Of a stretch of DNA of 64,000 nucleotides, positions 10,397 to 20,000 are shown piece by piece. Below the pieces are notes generated by a model. It saw only the letters and a program-made list of their open reading frames with translations, did no database searches and had not been told where the DNA came from. The number at the start of each line of letters is the position of its first letter. Positions within the stretch are counted from its first letter, which is position 1. The translations under genes and the position numbers were made by a program. This stretch comes from Aurantiacibacter zhengii (GTDB lineage: Bacteria > Pseudomonadota > Alphaproteobacteria > Sphingomonadales > Sphingomonadaceae): contig NZ_QXFL01000006.1 of assembly GCF_003584125.1 (NCBI RefSeq), forward strand, positions 62,001-126,000, given 5' to 3'.

Positions 10397-10888
10397 ATGT
10401 ACCGAAGTCTTGGTCTTTCGATCGCCGTCGCAGTCTTCGCGAGCGATCTCATTTCAAAATGGCTTATTGTGAATGTGGTCATGGACCCTGCCCGCGTGAT
10501 AGATGTTTTTCCATTCTTCAATCTGGTGCTCGGATATAATCGCGGTGTTACATTCGGCCTCCTGAGTTCCGGCAATCCAATCGCGCCCTATTTGCTGTCC
10601 GGGTTCGCGCTTCTTGTCGTGGGCGTTCTGGCCAGATGGCTCTGGCGCAGTACCGTACGCCTCGAATCCGCCGCGATAGGTTCGATCATTGGCGGTGCAT
10701 TGGGTAACGTTGCCGACCGACTGGCGGACGGAGCGGTCACCGATTTTCTCGACTTCTATGTCGGCGGCTATCACTGGCCGGCGTTCAATCTCGCGGATGT
10801 CGGAATAGTCCTTGGAGTGGCATTGTTTCTCGTTACCTGGTGGTCCGGAGAAACGCAGCGCGACGATGGCACCGCGCCGAAAGTGTAG
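10397..10888 (+). CDS. lspA: Lipoprotein signal peptidase (LspA), accessory copy in metal island
   Basis: Membrane aspartyl protease that cleaves prolipoprotein signal peptides; 163 aa with four hydrophobic segments. Both catalytic aspartates are visible: NVADRLADGAVTDF (third conserved block) and AFNLADVGI (fourth). AAGGA ends 6 nt before the ATG, so the upstream in-frame ATG at 10322 is rejected. The gene sits next to a CadR/PbrR-like regulator and a cation exporter. In the pbr lead-resistance operon of Cupriavidus the pbrC gene encodes such a peptidase, so this is probably the resistance-linked copy rather than the housekeeping lspA. Confidence 0.93.
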   Translation: MYRSLGLSIAVAVFASDLISKWLIVNVVMDPARVIDVFPFFNLVLGYNRGVTFGLLSSGNPIAPYLLSGFALLVVGVLARWLWRSTVRLESAAIGSIIGGALGNVADRLADGAVTDFLDFYVGGYHWPAFNLADVGIVLGVALFLVTWWSGETQRDDGTAPKV

Positions 10889-10914
10889 ATTCTGCGCTTT
10901 TGCCAAGGCAATCT

Positions 10915-11310
10915 TCAGGCGGATTTTCTAGCAAGCCCGCCGATGATGCCGCAGTCGGTGGCAGTGCCCCCATCGCAGGCCCGTGCCAGGCCGATCAGTT
11001 CCTGTCTCATCGCCTGCAGCTGTTCGATCTGCTCTTCCACCCGGCGCAAATGATTTCGTGCCAAAGTCGCAGCGTCCTTGCAATCCCGGTTTGGTGCGTC
11101 CGACACTTCGAGCAGCGAGCGAACTTCGGACACCGAAAAGCCCAAACCCCGAGCCCGCCGGATGAATGCGAGCCGTTCGACATCGGCGTCTGCGTAAATC
11201 CTTCGTCCCGACTGGGAGCGCGGAGCGGGCTTCAGAAGACCGATCTCTTCATAATAGCGAACGGTGTTGACTTTGGTCCCGGTCGCGCGGGCAATTTTTC
11301 CTATCTGCAT
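10915..11310 (-). CDS. MerR-family metal sensor, CadR/PbrR/ZntR type
   Basis: A 131-aa MerR activator-repressor: winged helix-turn-helix (residues 1-70, MQIGKIARATGTKVNTVRYY), long dimerisation helix (80-112) and metal loop. Cysteines at 77, 112 and 120 match the Cd/Pb/Zn-binding set of CadR and PbrR (C77, C112 and about C119-122). It is transcribed away from the CDF gene at 11449, and a MerR-type operator-promoter lies between them. Likely inducers are Cd, Pb or Zn; the exact metal cannot be told from sequence. Confidence 0.92.
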   Translation of the reverse strand: MQIGKIARATGTKVNTVRYYEEIGLLKPAPRSQSGRRIYADADVERLAFIRRARGLGFSVSEVRSLLEVSDAPNRDCKDAATLARNHLRRVEEQIEQLQAMRQELIGLARACDGGTATDCGIIGGLARKSA

Positions 11311-11378
11311 TCTTTAATCCTCGATGATGGCCATCGCAGGGTGTGTGTCTCCGCGACGCAATCGCACATCGGCCGTCA

Positions 11379-11407
11379 GACTTTCTGCGAAAGGTGCGCA
11401 GAAAGTC
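11379..11407. repeat. Perfect 11-bp inverted repeat beside the MerR promoter
   Basis: GACTTTCTGCG (11379-11389) and CGCAGAAAGTC (11397-11407) are exact reverse complements separated by 7 nt. It ends 1 bp before the -35 element of the CDF promoter and lies in the merR leader on the other strand. It could be an extra operator, an RNA hairpin in the merR leader, or an insulating terminator; there is no U-run. Confidence 0.8.
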
Positions 11408-11408
11408 C

Positions 11409-11439
11409 TTGATCCTCCAGTAACTGGAGATTGTAAAGC
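11409..11439 (+). promoter_or_regulatory. MerR-type operator-promoter driving the CDF/FTR1 genes
   Basis: The -35 TTGATC (11409-11414) and -10 TAAAGC (11434-11439) are 19 bp apart, the over-long spacer typical of MerR-activated promoters. The spacer holds a perfect 7-1-7 palindrome CTCCAGTAACTGGAG (11415-11429), of the kind bound by ZntR/CadR/PbrR proteins. The predicted start of transcription (about 11446) is only a few bases from the ATG at 11449, so the mRNA may be leaderless. Confidence 0.85.
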
Positions 11440-11448
11440 TCAAAAATC

Positions 11449-12090
11449 ATGAGTTTAGATGATTCGGAAGACTGTGGTTGCACCGGCGACCCCGAGAGGG
11501 CGGTTGACGATCCGCAATACCGCCGCGCGCTTTGGATCGTGATTATCCTCAATGTCGGTTTCGGCATGATCGAGCTGGCCGCCGGGTTTTTAGCCGCGAG
11601 CCAGGCGCTCAAAGCCGACGCGCTGGATTTCCTTGGCGATGGCTCGATCACCTTCATCGGACTGCTTGCGCTCGGATGGACGGCATCGACGCGTGCTCGG
11701 GTGGCGCTCGCGCAAGGTTTGTTTCTGGCGGCGCTTGGTGTGAGTGTGATCGGCGCGGCGATCTGGCGCATGTTCGATATGGTGCAGCCGGAAGCCGGCA
11801 TCATGGGCTGGGTGGGTTTTGTCGCCCTGCTTATCAACCTTGCCGCCGTTTTTGTGCTCGCTCGCTTTCGCAAAGGAGGCGATGCTCAAGCGCGCGCGAT
11901 ATGGCTATTTTCACGCAACGATGCCCTGGCCAATGTCGCGGTCATCGTCGCAGCCGGTTTGGTTTATTGGTTGGGAAGCGCATGGCCTGATATCATCGTG
12001 GCCGCTGCGATTGCGTTTTTGTTCCTCCATTCGGCTCTCGAAATTATCCGCCATGCGCGCAGCGATATGAAAACGCAGCAGATTGCATGA
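11449..12090 (+). CDS. Short CDF-family cation exporter lacking C-terminal domain
   Basis: A 213-aa membrane protein with about six hydrophobic helices and a Cys-containing N-terminus (EDCGCTGD). It belongs to the cation diffusion facilitator superfamily but ends right after TM6, without the cytoplasmic dimerisation domain of CzcD. In TM2 the metal site reads D60-x3-D64 (DFLGD) instead of HxxxD, and in TM5 only the Asp remains (SRNDALANV, D158). This is the first gene under the MerR promoter; no ribosome-binding site precedes the ATG, consistent with a leaderless message. The stop overlaps the next gene. Export of a divalent metal is inferred from family and context. Confidence 0.85.
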   Translation: MSLDDSEDCGCTGDPERAVDDPQYRRALWIVIILNVGFGMIELAAGFLAASQALKADALDFLGDGSITFIGLLALGWTASTRARVALAQGLFLAALGVSVIGAAIWRMFDMVQPEAGIMGWVGFVALLINLAAVFVLARFRKGGDAQARAIWLFSRNDALANVAVIVAAGLVYWLGSAWPDIIVAAAIAFLFLHSALEIIRHARSDMKTQQIA

Positions 12091-14018
12091 TGAAATATTT
12101 GGCGCGCCTGTCCGGCATTTGCCTGGCCCTTCTGTTGTCGTTCGGCAGCGCGCAAGCGTTGGCGGCAGAACCCAACACGATCTGGCGCCTGCTCGATTAC
12201 ATGGCGGTAGATTATGCAGCTGCCGTCGAGGACGGCGAAGTCGTCAACGAAGTCGAATATGAGGAAATGGTCGAATTCGCCGGTACGGTACGATCGGGTA
12301 TTGCGGAATTGCCTGAACGCCCCGGTCGCGTTCGGCTAGAGGCAAACGCGAAGCAACTTGAAGCCGATATCCTCTCGATGGCCCCCGTTGATCAAGTTGC
12401 CACGGCAGCCAGAAAGCTCGCTGCGGATCTCCTAGCCATCTATCCGATCACGCTCTCGCCTTCGAGGGCGCCCGATCTTGAGCGCGGAAGACTGCTGTAC
12501 CAGGAGACTTGTGCCAGTTGCCACGGGGTGTCAGGAAACGGTCGCGGGCCGGCGTCTGCGGGCCTTGATCCACCGCCGATCGCATTTACCGACGTCGATC
12601 GCGCGCGTCAGCGCAGCATTATGGGTCTCTATCAGGTTATCGACCAAGGGATCGATGGCACCGCCATGCCCGGTTTCTCGCAGCTCTCCTCCGACGATCG
12701 TTGGGCCCTGGCCTTCTATTCGGGATCCGTCGCCTTTGAGGCGGTCGACGAAGGGGCGCGTCTATGGAAGTCAGATTCCGAACTACGCAAACGCTTTCCC
12801 GATCTTGCCGCTCTCACGAAGATCACGCCGGACGAACTGGCAGGAGAGATCGGGCAAGTGCGCGCGGACGCGCTCATGGCCTATCTTCGGGCCAACCCGT
12901 CGGCGATCGCCGATGCAGCGGGGCCTCTTGGCATCACACGTACCCGGCTCGCAGAAGCTGAACGCGCCCACGCGAACGGGAATATTTCCCGGGCCAAGGA
13001 GCTCGCACTGTCGGCATATTTGGACGGGTTCGAACCCGTCGAACCGATATTGGCGACACGCAATCCGGATCTTCTGGTGCGTATCGAGAGCGGGATGATG
13101 GACTTGCGTGCAGCCATCGACGCAGATCTGCCGACCTCTGCGATAAGCGAACGGATCCGGGCCATCGAGGGTTTGCTCGTACAGGCTGAAAATGTCCTTG
13201 CGCCGGAATCTGCGACGGGCTGGTCAACCTTCGTGGCATCTTTCGCGATCCTCCTCCGCGAGGGTCTGGAGGCATTGCTGATCGTGATCGCCATGATCGC
13301 TTTCGTGAGGAAGGCGGGACAGGATCGGGCATTGCGATTTGTTCATGGCGGGTGGACCGGTGCGCTGGTGGCAGGCGCGCTTACTTGGCTTGCGGCGACC
13401 TATCTTCTCGACATCAGCGGTGCCGGCCGGGAATCGATCGAGGCATTCGGTTCGCTGATTGCAGCGCTGGTCCTTCTGTCGGTTGGCGTCTGGATGCACG
13501 GAAAATCACAGGCAGACAATTGGCAGCGCTATATCCGCGACAAGCTTGGCAAGGCGCTTTCGCGCGGATCGCTCTGGTTCCTGTTCGGGATCGTATTCCT
13601 TGTCGTCTATAGAGAGGTCTTCGAAACCATCCTCTTTTACGCTGCGCTGTCCGCTCAGGGAAGTACGGGCTATCTGCTGGCGGGCGCTGCCACGGCCGGT
13701 TTGCTCCTTGTCGTCATCGCCTGGCTGCTGCTGCGCTACAGCCGGACGCTGCCGATCGGAAAGTTCTTTGCCTACAGTTCGGTGCTCATCGCCCTGCTTG
13801 CGATTGTCCTGATTGGCAAAGGGATCGCGGGCTTGCAGGAAGCGGGTGTGATCGGAATTGCGCCGATAGCCGGCGGTCCGCGACTAAGTATGCTTGGAGT
13901 TTATCCGACGTTCCAAGTGATTGGCGCTCAACTTGCAATGGCATCCGTACTTTTACTTGGTTTCTGGATTAATCACACCCGAGCATCAAACAATGACCGG
14001 TCACGCGATGCAGTGTGA
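12087..14018 (+). CDS. Cytochrome c-FTR1 fusion iron permease-like protein
   Basis: A 643-aa protein. It has a signal peptide (1-27), then a periplasmic c-type cytochrome (heme motif CASCH at 142-146, candidate axial Met in GTAMPGF at 194), an alpha-helical linker, and from about residue 375 a seven-helix FTR1 permease. Both REXXE iron-binding motifs are present: REGLE (391-395) and REVFE (509-513). FTR1 proteins import iron oxidised by a partner; here the heme domain may act as that oxidase or electron acceptor. It is coupled to the short CDF by an ATGATG overlap and so sits under the Cd/Pb/Zn-type MerR promoter. Some pbr operons carry the FTR1 homologue PbrT, so Pb(II) uptake is an alternative to iron. 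Confidence 0.9.
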   Translation: MMKYLARLSGICLALLLSFGSAQALAAEPNTIWRLLDYMAVDYAAAVEDGEVVNEVEYEEMVEFAGTVRSGIAELPERPGRVRLEANAKQLEADILSMAPVDQVATAARKLAADLLAIYPITLSPSRAPDLERGRLLYQETCASCHGVSGNGRGPASAGLDPPPIAFTDVDRARQRSIMGLYQVIDQGIDGTAMPGFSQLSSDDRWALAFYSGSVAFEAVDEGARLWKSDSELRKRFPDLAALTKITPDELAGEIGQVRADALMAYLRANPSAIADAAGPLGITRTRLAEAERAHANGNISRAKELALSAYLDGFEPVEPILATRNPDLLVRIESGMMDLRAAIDADLPTSAISERIRAIEGLLVQAENVLAPESATGWSTFVASFAILLREGLEALLIVIAMIAFVRKAGQDRALRFVHGGWTGALVAGALTWLAATYLLDISGAGRESIEAFGSLIAALVLLSVGVWMHGKSQADNWQRYIRDKLGKALSRGSLWFLFGIVFLVVYREVFETILFYAALSAQGSTGYLLAGAATAGLLLVVIAWLLLRYSRTLPIGKFFAYSSVLIALLAIVLIGKGIAGLQEAGVIGIAPIAGGPRLSMLGVYPTFQVIGAQLAMASVLLLGFWINHTRASNNDRSRDAV

Positions 14019-14177
14019 TATTATATCTTTCTATTACGGCGTTTGTGTCGACCCAGGTCGGTACATGAATAGCGCATTTGTTCGTTCTTATGCATTGAGC
14101 TGCGCGACGGCTTCGGAATTCGAAGAGAATATCGACTTGTGCCATGTGATTGGTCCTGCTAGCGGGGCCAAAGTGTC

Positions 14178-14522
14178 ATGACCCTCCGTATGCCCCTTCT
14201 TGCCTTGAAGCCGTTTTTCGCCATGCTGATTCTCTTCGGCCTGGTGTTCAGCGTAAGCGTGGACGCGGCGGTATGCGGGCCTGAAATTGGCGAACTTACA
14301 AGTGTCGAAGCTGCAAGTAGCGAGACTGGTCAAGACTTGCCGGACAGCCCGAATGAGCAGCATGGCATCTGCGCCCACGGCCATTGCCATCATGGAGTCC
14401 AATTTGCAGGCAATGCGGATATCGGGGCCGGTGAGCGTTCATCCGGTGCACAGCATTTCTTCGAACCCGTCGGCCTGACTGCAGTCCAGCAAGCGATTTT
14501 GACGCCCCCTCCTCGAATCTGA
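14178..14522 (+). CDS. Small exported His-rich protein preceding czcC (CzcI-like position)
   Basis: A 114-aa protein with a signal peptide (residues 1-30, ending VSVDAA) and a His/Cys cluster HGICAHGHCHHG near residue 60. It stands directly before czcC on the same strand, the place occupied by small periplasmic His-rich proteins such as CzcI in czc operons. A role in binding or sensing periplasmic metal is inferred from these features; sequence kinship to CzcI is not claimed. The 160 bp upstream contain no gene and may hold a separate promoter. Confidence 0.7.
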   Translation: MTLRMPLLALKPFFAMLILFGLVFSVSVDAAVCGPEIGELTSVEAASSETGQDLPDSPNEQHGICAHGHCHHGVQFAGNADIGAGERSSGAQHFFEPVGLTAVQQAILTPPPRI

Positions 14523-14586
14523 CGTCCAGTATTGCCGCCGCAATGTCGGCGCGCATTCGGCATGTCAGTAGAGGAAAAATCAATTC

Positions 14587-15840
14587 ATGTTTGCCATTAT
14601 TTGGCGAGGCGCCCTTTTTGCAGGGCTGAGCCTCGCAGTACTGCCCGGTGCGGTGCGTGCACAAGAACGCGCGGTGTTGACGCTCGACGAAGCTCTCGCG
14701 CGTGCGGGTGTGGACGAAAGCGCGCAGGTGCAATCAGACAATCCGCGTTTGATCGGGCCGCAGGCCGAAACGGACGCGGCACGCGCGCTTATCGATCAGG
14801 CACGGCTTCGGCCAAATCCTGAGCTTGCCTTTGAAGCGGAGAACATCGCAGGAAGCGGTGCCTTTTCAGGGCTGCAAGCAACCGAATATACGCTGTCTTT
14901 GAGTCAGCGCCTCGAGCTAGGCGGCAAGCGGGGCGCACGCATTCGCTCGGCCGAGGCCGAGGCGCGCGTGGCAATGCTTTCTGGAGAATTGTCGGTCGCT
15001 GAGCTGAGTCGCATGGTGCGCGAACGCTACATCGAGGCGGTCGCTTCAGCTGCGCGACTGGAACTTGCCCGCGACGTAGTCGAACGCAATCGCGAACTCG
15101 CGCGTATAGCTGGCCTGCTTGTCGAAGTTGGCCGCGAGCCGCCGCTGCGCTCGCTTCGTGCAGAAGCGGCCCTTGCTGAAGCCGAGGCGGAGTTTGAAGC
15201 CGCGCGAGCTTCAGAGATAGCGGCGCGGAGCGCGTTGGTGGCGCTCTGGGGTGAAACGTCCCCTCCCCCGGACGTGCCATCGGCGTTTCCCGGGATCGAA
15301 CCTCCTGCGATGCTTCTTGCATCGCCTTCTGCTTTGCGTCTCCAAGTCGCGCGTGCCGAACGCGAGGCGGCGGACGCTGCGATCGACAGGGAGCGCTCTT
15401 TGGGTGTTCCCGATCCGGCCATCTCCGCCGGTGTCAGGCGGTTCGAGGAAAGCAGGGATCAGGCCTTCCTAGTGGGCGTCTCGATTCCCCTTCCTTTCCG
15501 CAATCGCAATCAGGGTAACATCGCCGCTGCCGAGGCCCGCTTCCGCGCGGCCTCCGCACGCGAGGCTGTCGCCCGCGCGGATTTCGAACTCGAAGTAACC
15601 CAGGCGCGCGGCCGCTTTCTCGCCGCCGAGGCTCGTGTAGAGACTCTGTCCCAAACCTCCCTGCCTCAAGCGGAAGAAGCCTTGCGCCTCGTCCGGATTG
15701 GGTATCGCAACGGCAGGTTCCCGCTGATCGAGGTTCTGGCTGCGGCCGAAGCCCGCGATGCAATCCGAGAAGCCTTGATCCAAGCCCAGGAAGATCGCGG
15801 TCGCCTGGCGGCGCAGTTGATCTGGCTTGGCGCCCAATGA
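14587..15840 (+). CDS. czcC: Outer-membrane efflux protein CzcC (TolC family)
   Basis: Outer-membrane channel of the cobalt-zinc-cadmium exporter, 417 aa. It has a signal peptide (to AVRAQ, about residue 26) and two OEP repeats with long charged helices (ALAEAEAEFEAARASEIAA, and the second around REAVARADFELEV). The family signature LSQRLELGGKRGARI appears near residue 105-120. The last bases overlap czcB's first possible ATG. It differs clearly from the CusC protein of the same window, so the two systems are not recent duplicates. Confidence 0.92.
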   Translation: MFAIIWRGALFAGLSLAVLPGAVRAQERAVLTLDEALARAGVDESAQVQSDNPRLIGPQAETDAARALIDQARLRPNPELAFEAENIAGSGAFSGLQATEYTLSLSQRLELGGKRGARIRSAEAEARVAMLSGELSVAELSRMVRERYIEAVASAARLELARDVVERNRELARIAGLLVEVGREPPLRSLRAEAALAEAEAEFEAARASEIAARSALVALWGETSPPPDVPSAFPGIEPPAMLLASPSALRLQVARAEREAADAAIDRERSLGVPDPAISAGVRRFEESRDQAFLVGVSIPLPFRNRNQGNIAAAEARFRAASAREAVARADFELEVTQARGRFLAAEARVETLSQTSLPQAEEALRLVRIGYRNGRFPLIEVLAAAEARDAIREALIQAQEDRGRLAAQLIWLGAQ

Positions 15841-15851
15841 GGAAAATACCC

Positions 15852-17000
15852 ATGAACCGTAAGCGTTTGGCCGTACTGATCGGCCTGATCATTCTTGTTT
15901 TTGCGGCTGCTGTAATGCTGTGGCCGGACAACGGCGCAGAACCGCACAGCGAAGAGGAAACCGAAGAAAGCGATCTCCCGGAAGGACTGGTCCTACTCGG
16001 CGAAGAGCAGATTCGAAGCTCCGAAATCATGGTCGAGACCGTTGGTGAGGGCTCGGCGGTAGAGCTAGTGTTCCCAGCCACAATCGCCGCTAGCCCCACA
16101 GGCAGCGCGCGGATCGATGCGCGAGCGGCGGGCGTGGTGCGGAGCGTTCAAAAAACGCTGGGTGATTACGTCCGGCAGGGTGAAACCATTGCGCGTATCG
16201 AAAGTGCGGAAGCGGCAGCTTTGGCATCGCAATTGAGCGCGGCGCGCGCGCGCGTCAACGAATTGTCAGCCGCCTATGAGCGCGAACGCCGGCTTTTCGA
16301 AGCCAATGTTACGGCGCGGCAGGATCTCGAAGCGGTGCGCGCCAATCTCCAGGTCGCCCAGTCAGAACTGTCCCGCGCGCAGGCAGCGGTTGCGGCAGCG
16401 GGCGTGAGTGGCGACGGTCGGTCTTTGGCGGTTACCAGCCCTCTTGCAGGACGGGTAACGGCGGCGCCTATTGTCCTTGGTTCGTTTGTCGATGCGGGAG
16501 AGGAACTCTACCAAATCGTGAATCCTAATGCGATGCAGATCGAAGTCGCGCTCCCCTCTGCAGAAGCGAGCCGTATTCAGCCAGGCGATGAAGCCACGCT
16601 GGAACTTGCAGAAAACCGCGAGATCGGAGCGCGGGTCCGCTCCGTCACGCCATCGCTCGATCCTGAGAGCCGCAGCGCGACGGCAGTCCTTTCGCTCACG
16701 CGGTCCATCCCCGGTCTTCAACCAGGTGCCTTCCTGCAAGCGCGCATCCGACCTTCGGGCGAGGTCGACACGGGCCGCATGTCGGTGCCCGAAAGCGCGG
16801 TGCAGTCACTCGACGGCCAGGAAGTGGTTTTCGTGCGCACGCGCCGCGGCTTCCAGACCCGTCCGGTGGTGACCGGCGCACGTTCCGCAGGCCGCGTGGT
16901 GATCGAATCCGGTCTCGAAGCGAACTGGCGGATCGCAACCGAGAATGCCTTCCTGCTCAAAGCCGAACTCGAAAAAGAGGAAGCCGAACATGGACACTGA
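15852..17000 (+). CDS. czcB: Periplasmic adaptor CzcB
   Basis: Membrane-fusion protein of the Czc exporter, 382 aa. It has a single N-terminal membrane segment (RLAVLIGLIILVFAAAVMLW), an acidic stretch, the lipoyl/barrel-sandwich halves flanking a coiled-coil hairpin (about residues 115-165), a beta-barrel, and a C-terminal membrane-proximal domain. The ATG at 15852 is preferred because AGGAAA lies just before it; an in-frame ATG at 15837 overlaps the czcC stop and adds five residues. The 3' end overlaps czcA by 11 bp. No CusF or methionine-rich metal segment is present, unlike CusB here. Confidence 0.92.
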   Translation: MNRKRLAVLIGLIILVFAAAVMLWPDNGAEPHSEEETEESDLPEGLVLLGEEQIRSSEIMVETVGEGSAVELVFPATIAASPTGSARIDARAAGVVRSVQKTLGDYVRQGETIARIESAEAAALASQLSAARARVNELSAAYERERRLFEANVTARQDLEAVRANLQVAQSELSRAQAAVAAAGVSGDGRSLAVTSPLAGRVTAAPIVLGSFVDAGEELYQIVNPNAMQIEVALPSAEASRIQPGDEATLELAENREIGARVRSVTPSLDPESRSATAVLSLTRSIPGLQPGAFLQARIRPSGEVDTGRMSVPESAVQSLDGQEVVFVRTRRGFQTRPVVTGARSAGRVVIESGLEANWRIATENAFLLKAELEKEEAEHGH

Positions 17001-20000
17001 TCGCATGCAGGAAACGGAGCACTCGCACCGCCACGGCCTGATCGGCATGATCCTCGACATGGCCGTGCGTTTTCGCTGGGCCATGGTCGTTTTGACGATC
17101 GGTGTCGCCATCTATGGCGTGATGAACCTTCTTCGGCTTCCCATTGACGCCGTACCCGACATTACGAACGTTCAGGTGCAGATCAATACCGAAGCGCCCG
17201 CCCTTTCCCCCTCCCAGGTCGAAACGCAGGTAACCTATCCGGTGGAAACCGGTCTCGCCGGGATCGATGGTCTGGAAATGACCCGTTCGATTTCGCGCAA
17301 CGGGTTCAGCCAGGTTACTGCAATCTTCGAAGAAGGTACTGACATCTATTTCGCGCGGCAGCAGGTCAATGAGCGCCTGACGCCGATCACCGCTTCGCTG
17401 CCCGAAGGAGCAGAACCGGTAATGGGACCTATCTCGACCGGTCTGGGCGAAGTGCTCATGTATACGATCGAGTTCGAGCATCCGGGGGGCAAGGAAGCAC
17501 CGAAGGGCAATGCGGTCGGTTGGCAGTCCGACGGAAGCTTCGTTACCGAACGCGGTGACAGGCTGGATAGCGATGTCGCTAAGGCTGCTTATCTGCGTAC
17601 CATTCAGGACTGGGTGGTCGCTCCACTCATGCGGTCGGTCGATGGCGTCGCCGGTGTCGATTCCATCGGGGGTTTCCGAAAGCAATATCTCGTACAGCCC
17701 GATCCTGCTCGCATGACAGGCTACGGGCTTTCATTCGATGAGGTGATCGATGCGCTGGAAGCCGCCAACCTTGCCGAAGGCGCGAATTTCGTCGAGCGAT
17801 CAGGAGAAGCCCTGCTGGCTCGTGTCGATGCACGGCTCGGCAGTGTCCAGGACATCGAGCAAGCAGTCATATCTACACGTGGAGGCGTTCCCATTCGCGT
17901 GGGAGATGTCGCAACGGTCAGCATTGGCGGTGATCTCAGAACCGGGGCTGCATCGCTGAATGGCGACGAGGCTGTGGTTGGTACCGTCCTCATGCGGGCA
18001 GGAGAAAACAGCCGCACTGTTTCAGCCCAGGCCGCTGAGAGGCTTGACGAAGTCCGCGCCTCCCTGCCACAAGGTGTGGTAGCCGAAATCGTCTACAATC
18101 GTTCGTCTCTCGTCGATGCAACGATCGCGACCGTCGAGAAGAATCTCGTCGAGGGTGCGCTGCTGGTCATAGCCATCCTGTTCCTTTTGCTCGGCAACAT
18201 ACGGGCCGCAATTATCGCCGCTCTGGTTATCCCTTTTTCGATGCTGATGGCATCGATCGGCATGAACCGGCTCGGAGTGTCAGGCAATCTGATGAGTCTG
18301 GGCGCGCTTGACTTCGGTCTGATCGTCGATGGGGCCGTGATTATCGTCGAGAATAGTGTGGCACGTCTTGCGGCCAGACAGGAGCATGAGGGCCGGCTCC
18401 TGACACTTGGCGAACGGCTGACGGAAACGCGGCTTGCCGCGCAGGAGATGATCAAGCCGACTGTCTATGGTCAGGCGATTATCCTTCTGGTGTTCGCACC
18501 GTTGCTGACCTTCACCGGAGTCGAGGGCAAGACGTTCTCGCCGATGGCCATCACGGTCATGCTGGCGCTCGCGTCGGCATTCGTACTCTCGCTGACTTTC
18601 GTCCCGGCGATGATCGCGATCCTGCTGAACAAAAAACTGACGGAGAAGGAAGTCAAACCGATCCGGATCGCCAAGGAACGCTATGGGCCTCTTGTCCGCA
18701 AAGCCATCGCCCGCCCTTGGCCGGTGATCGGGGCCGGTGCCGGCATTTTTGCCGTTGCTGCTCTGGTGTTCAGTTTCCTTGGCAGCGAGTTTACACCGCA
18801 GCTCGACGAGCGCGATATCGCGGTGCAATCATTGCGAATCCCTTCCACATCTCTCGAGCGGTCTCTGGCGATGCAGCGGCGAGTAGAAGATCGATTGGAG
18901 GAATTTCCGCAAGTGCAGCTGGTATTCTCACGTACCGGTACTGCGGAAGTGGCCAGCGACCCGATGCCGCCCAACGCCTCCGATGCGTATGTGATCCTGA
19001 AGCCGCGCGATGAATGGCCTGACCCGGATCTTTCGAAAGATGATCTGGTGGCAGAAATGGAGAGTGCTCTGGGAGGCCTGGTTGGCAATCTCTATGAGTT
19101 CAGCCAACCAATCGAACTTCGCTTCAACGAACTGATCGCTGGCGTGCGCGGCGATGTCGCGGTCAAGATCTACGGCGACGACCTGACCGCCATGACCTCG
19201 GCAGCGAACGAGGTCGCCGGGATTTTGCGCGAGGTCGAGGGAGCTGCGGATGTTAAAGTCCAGCAGGTCACCGGTTTCCCAACGCTTGATATTGCCTTCG
19301 ATCGTCCAACGATCGCTCGATATGGGCTGAAGGTCGAAGACGTCGCTCAATCCGTCGCAATTGCTTTGGGCGGGCGGCCTGCCGGGCTGGTCTTTGAAGG
19401 CGATCGAAGGTTCGAGGTCGTCGTTCGGCTTTCGGATGCGACACGCGATGATTTCGATCAGCTTGGTGCATTGCCGGTGCTGCTTCCGAACGGAGCGACC
19501 ATACCGCTGCGCTCGGTCGCCGAATTCCGGGTTGTGGATGGCCTTGCCGAAGTCCGCCGTGAACAGGGACGCAGGCTGGTGATCGTTTCCTCCAACGTGC
19601 GCGAGCGCGATCTTGGCTCCTTCGTTGAGGAAGCGAGGGCGAATGTCGAGGCGCAGGTCGAATTGCCCGCTGCAGCCTTCATCGAGTGGGGCGGCCAGTA
19701 CCAGAACCTTCAGGCTGCGCAGGAACGGTTGCAGATCGTTATCCCGATCGCTTTCGCGGTTATTCTCCTGTTGCTCTATATGGCAGTCGGAGGCTGGGTT
19801 CCCGCTCTGGCTGTTTTCAGCGCGATCCCGCTCGCCCTCGCTGGCGGCATCTTCTCGCTGGCTCTGCGCGGAATGCCGTTTTCGGTTTCGGCGGCAGTCG
19901 GGTTCATCGCCCTCTCGGGCGTGGCGACCCTCAACGGTCTCGTGATGGTGACTGCAATACGCCAGCGTCTGGACAAGGGGATGGCGCTCGATGAGGCCAT

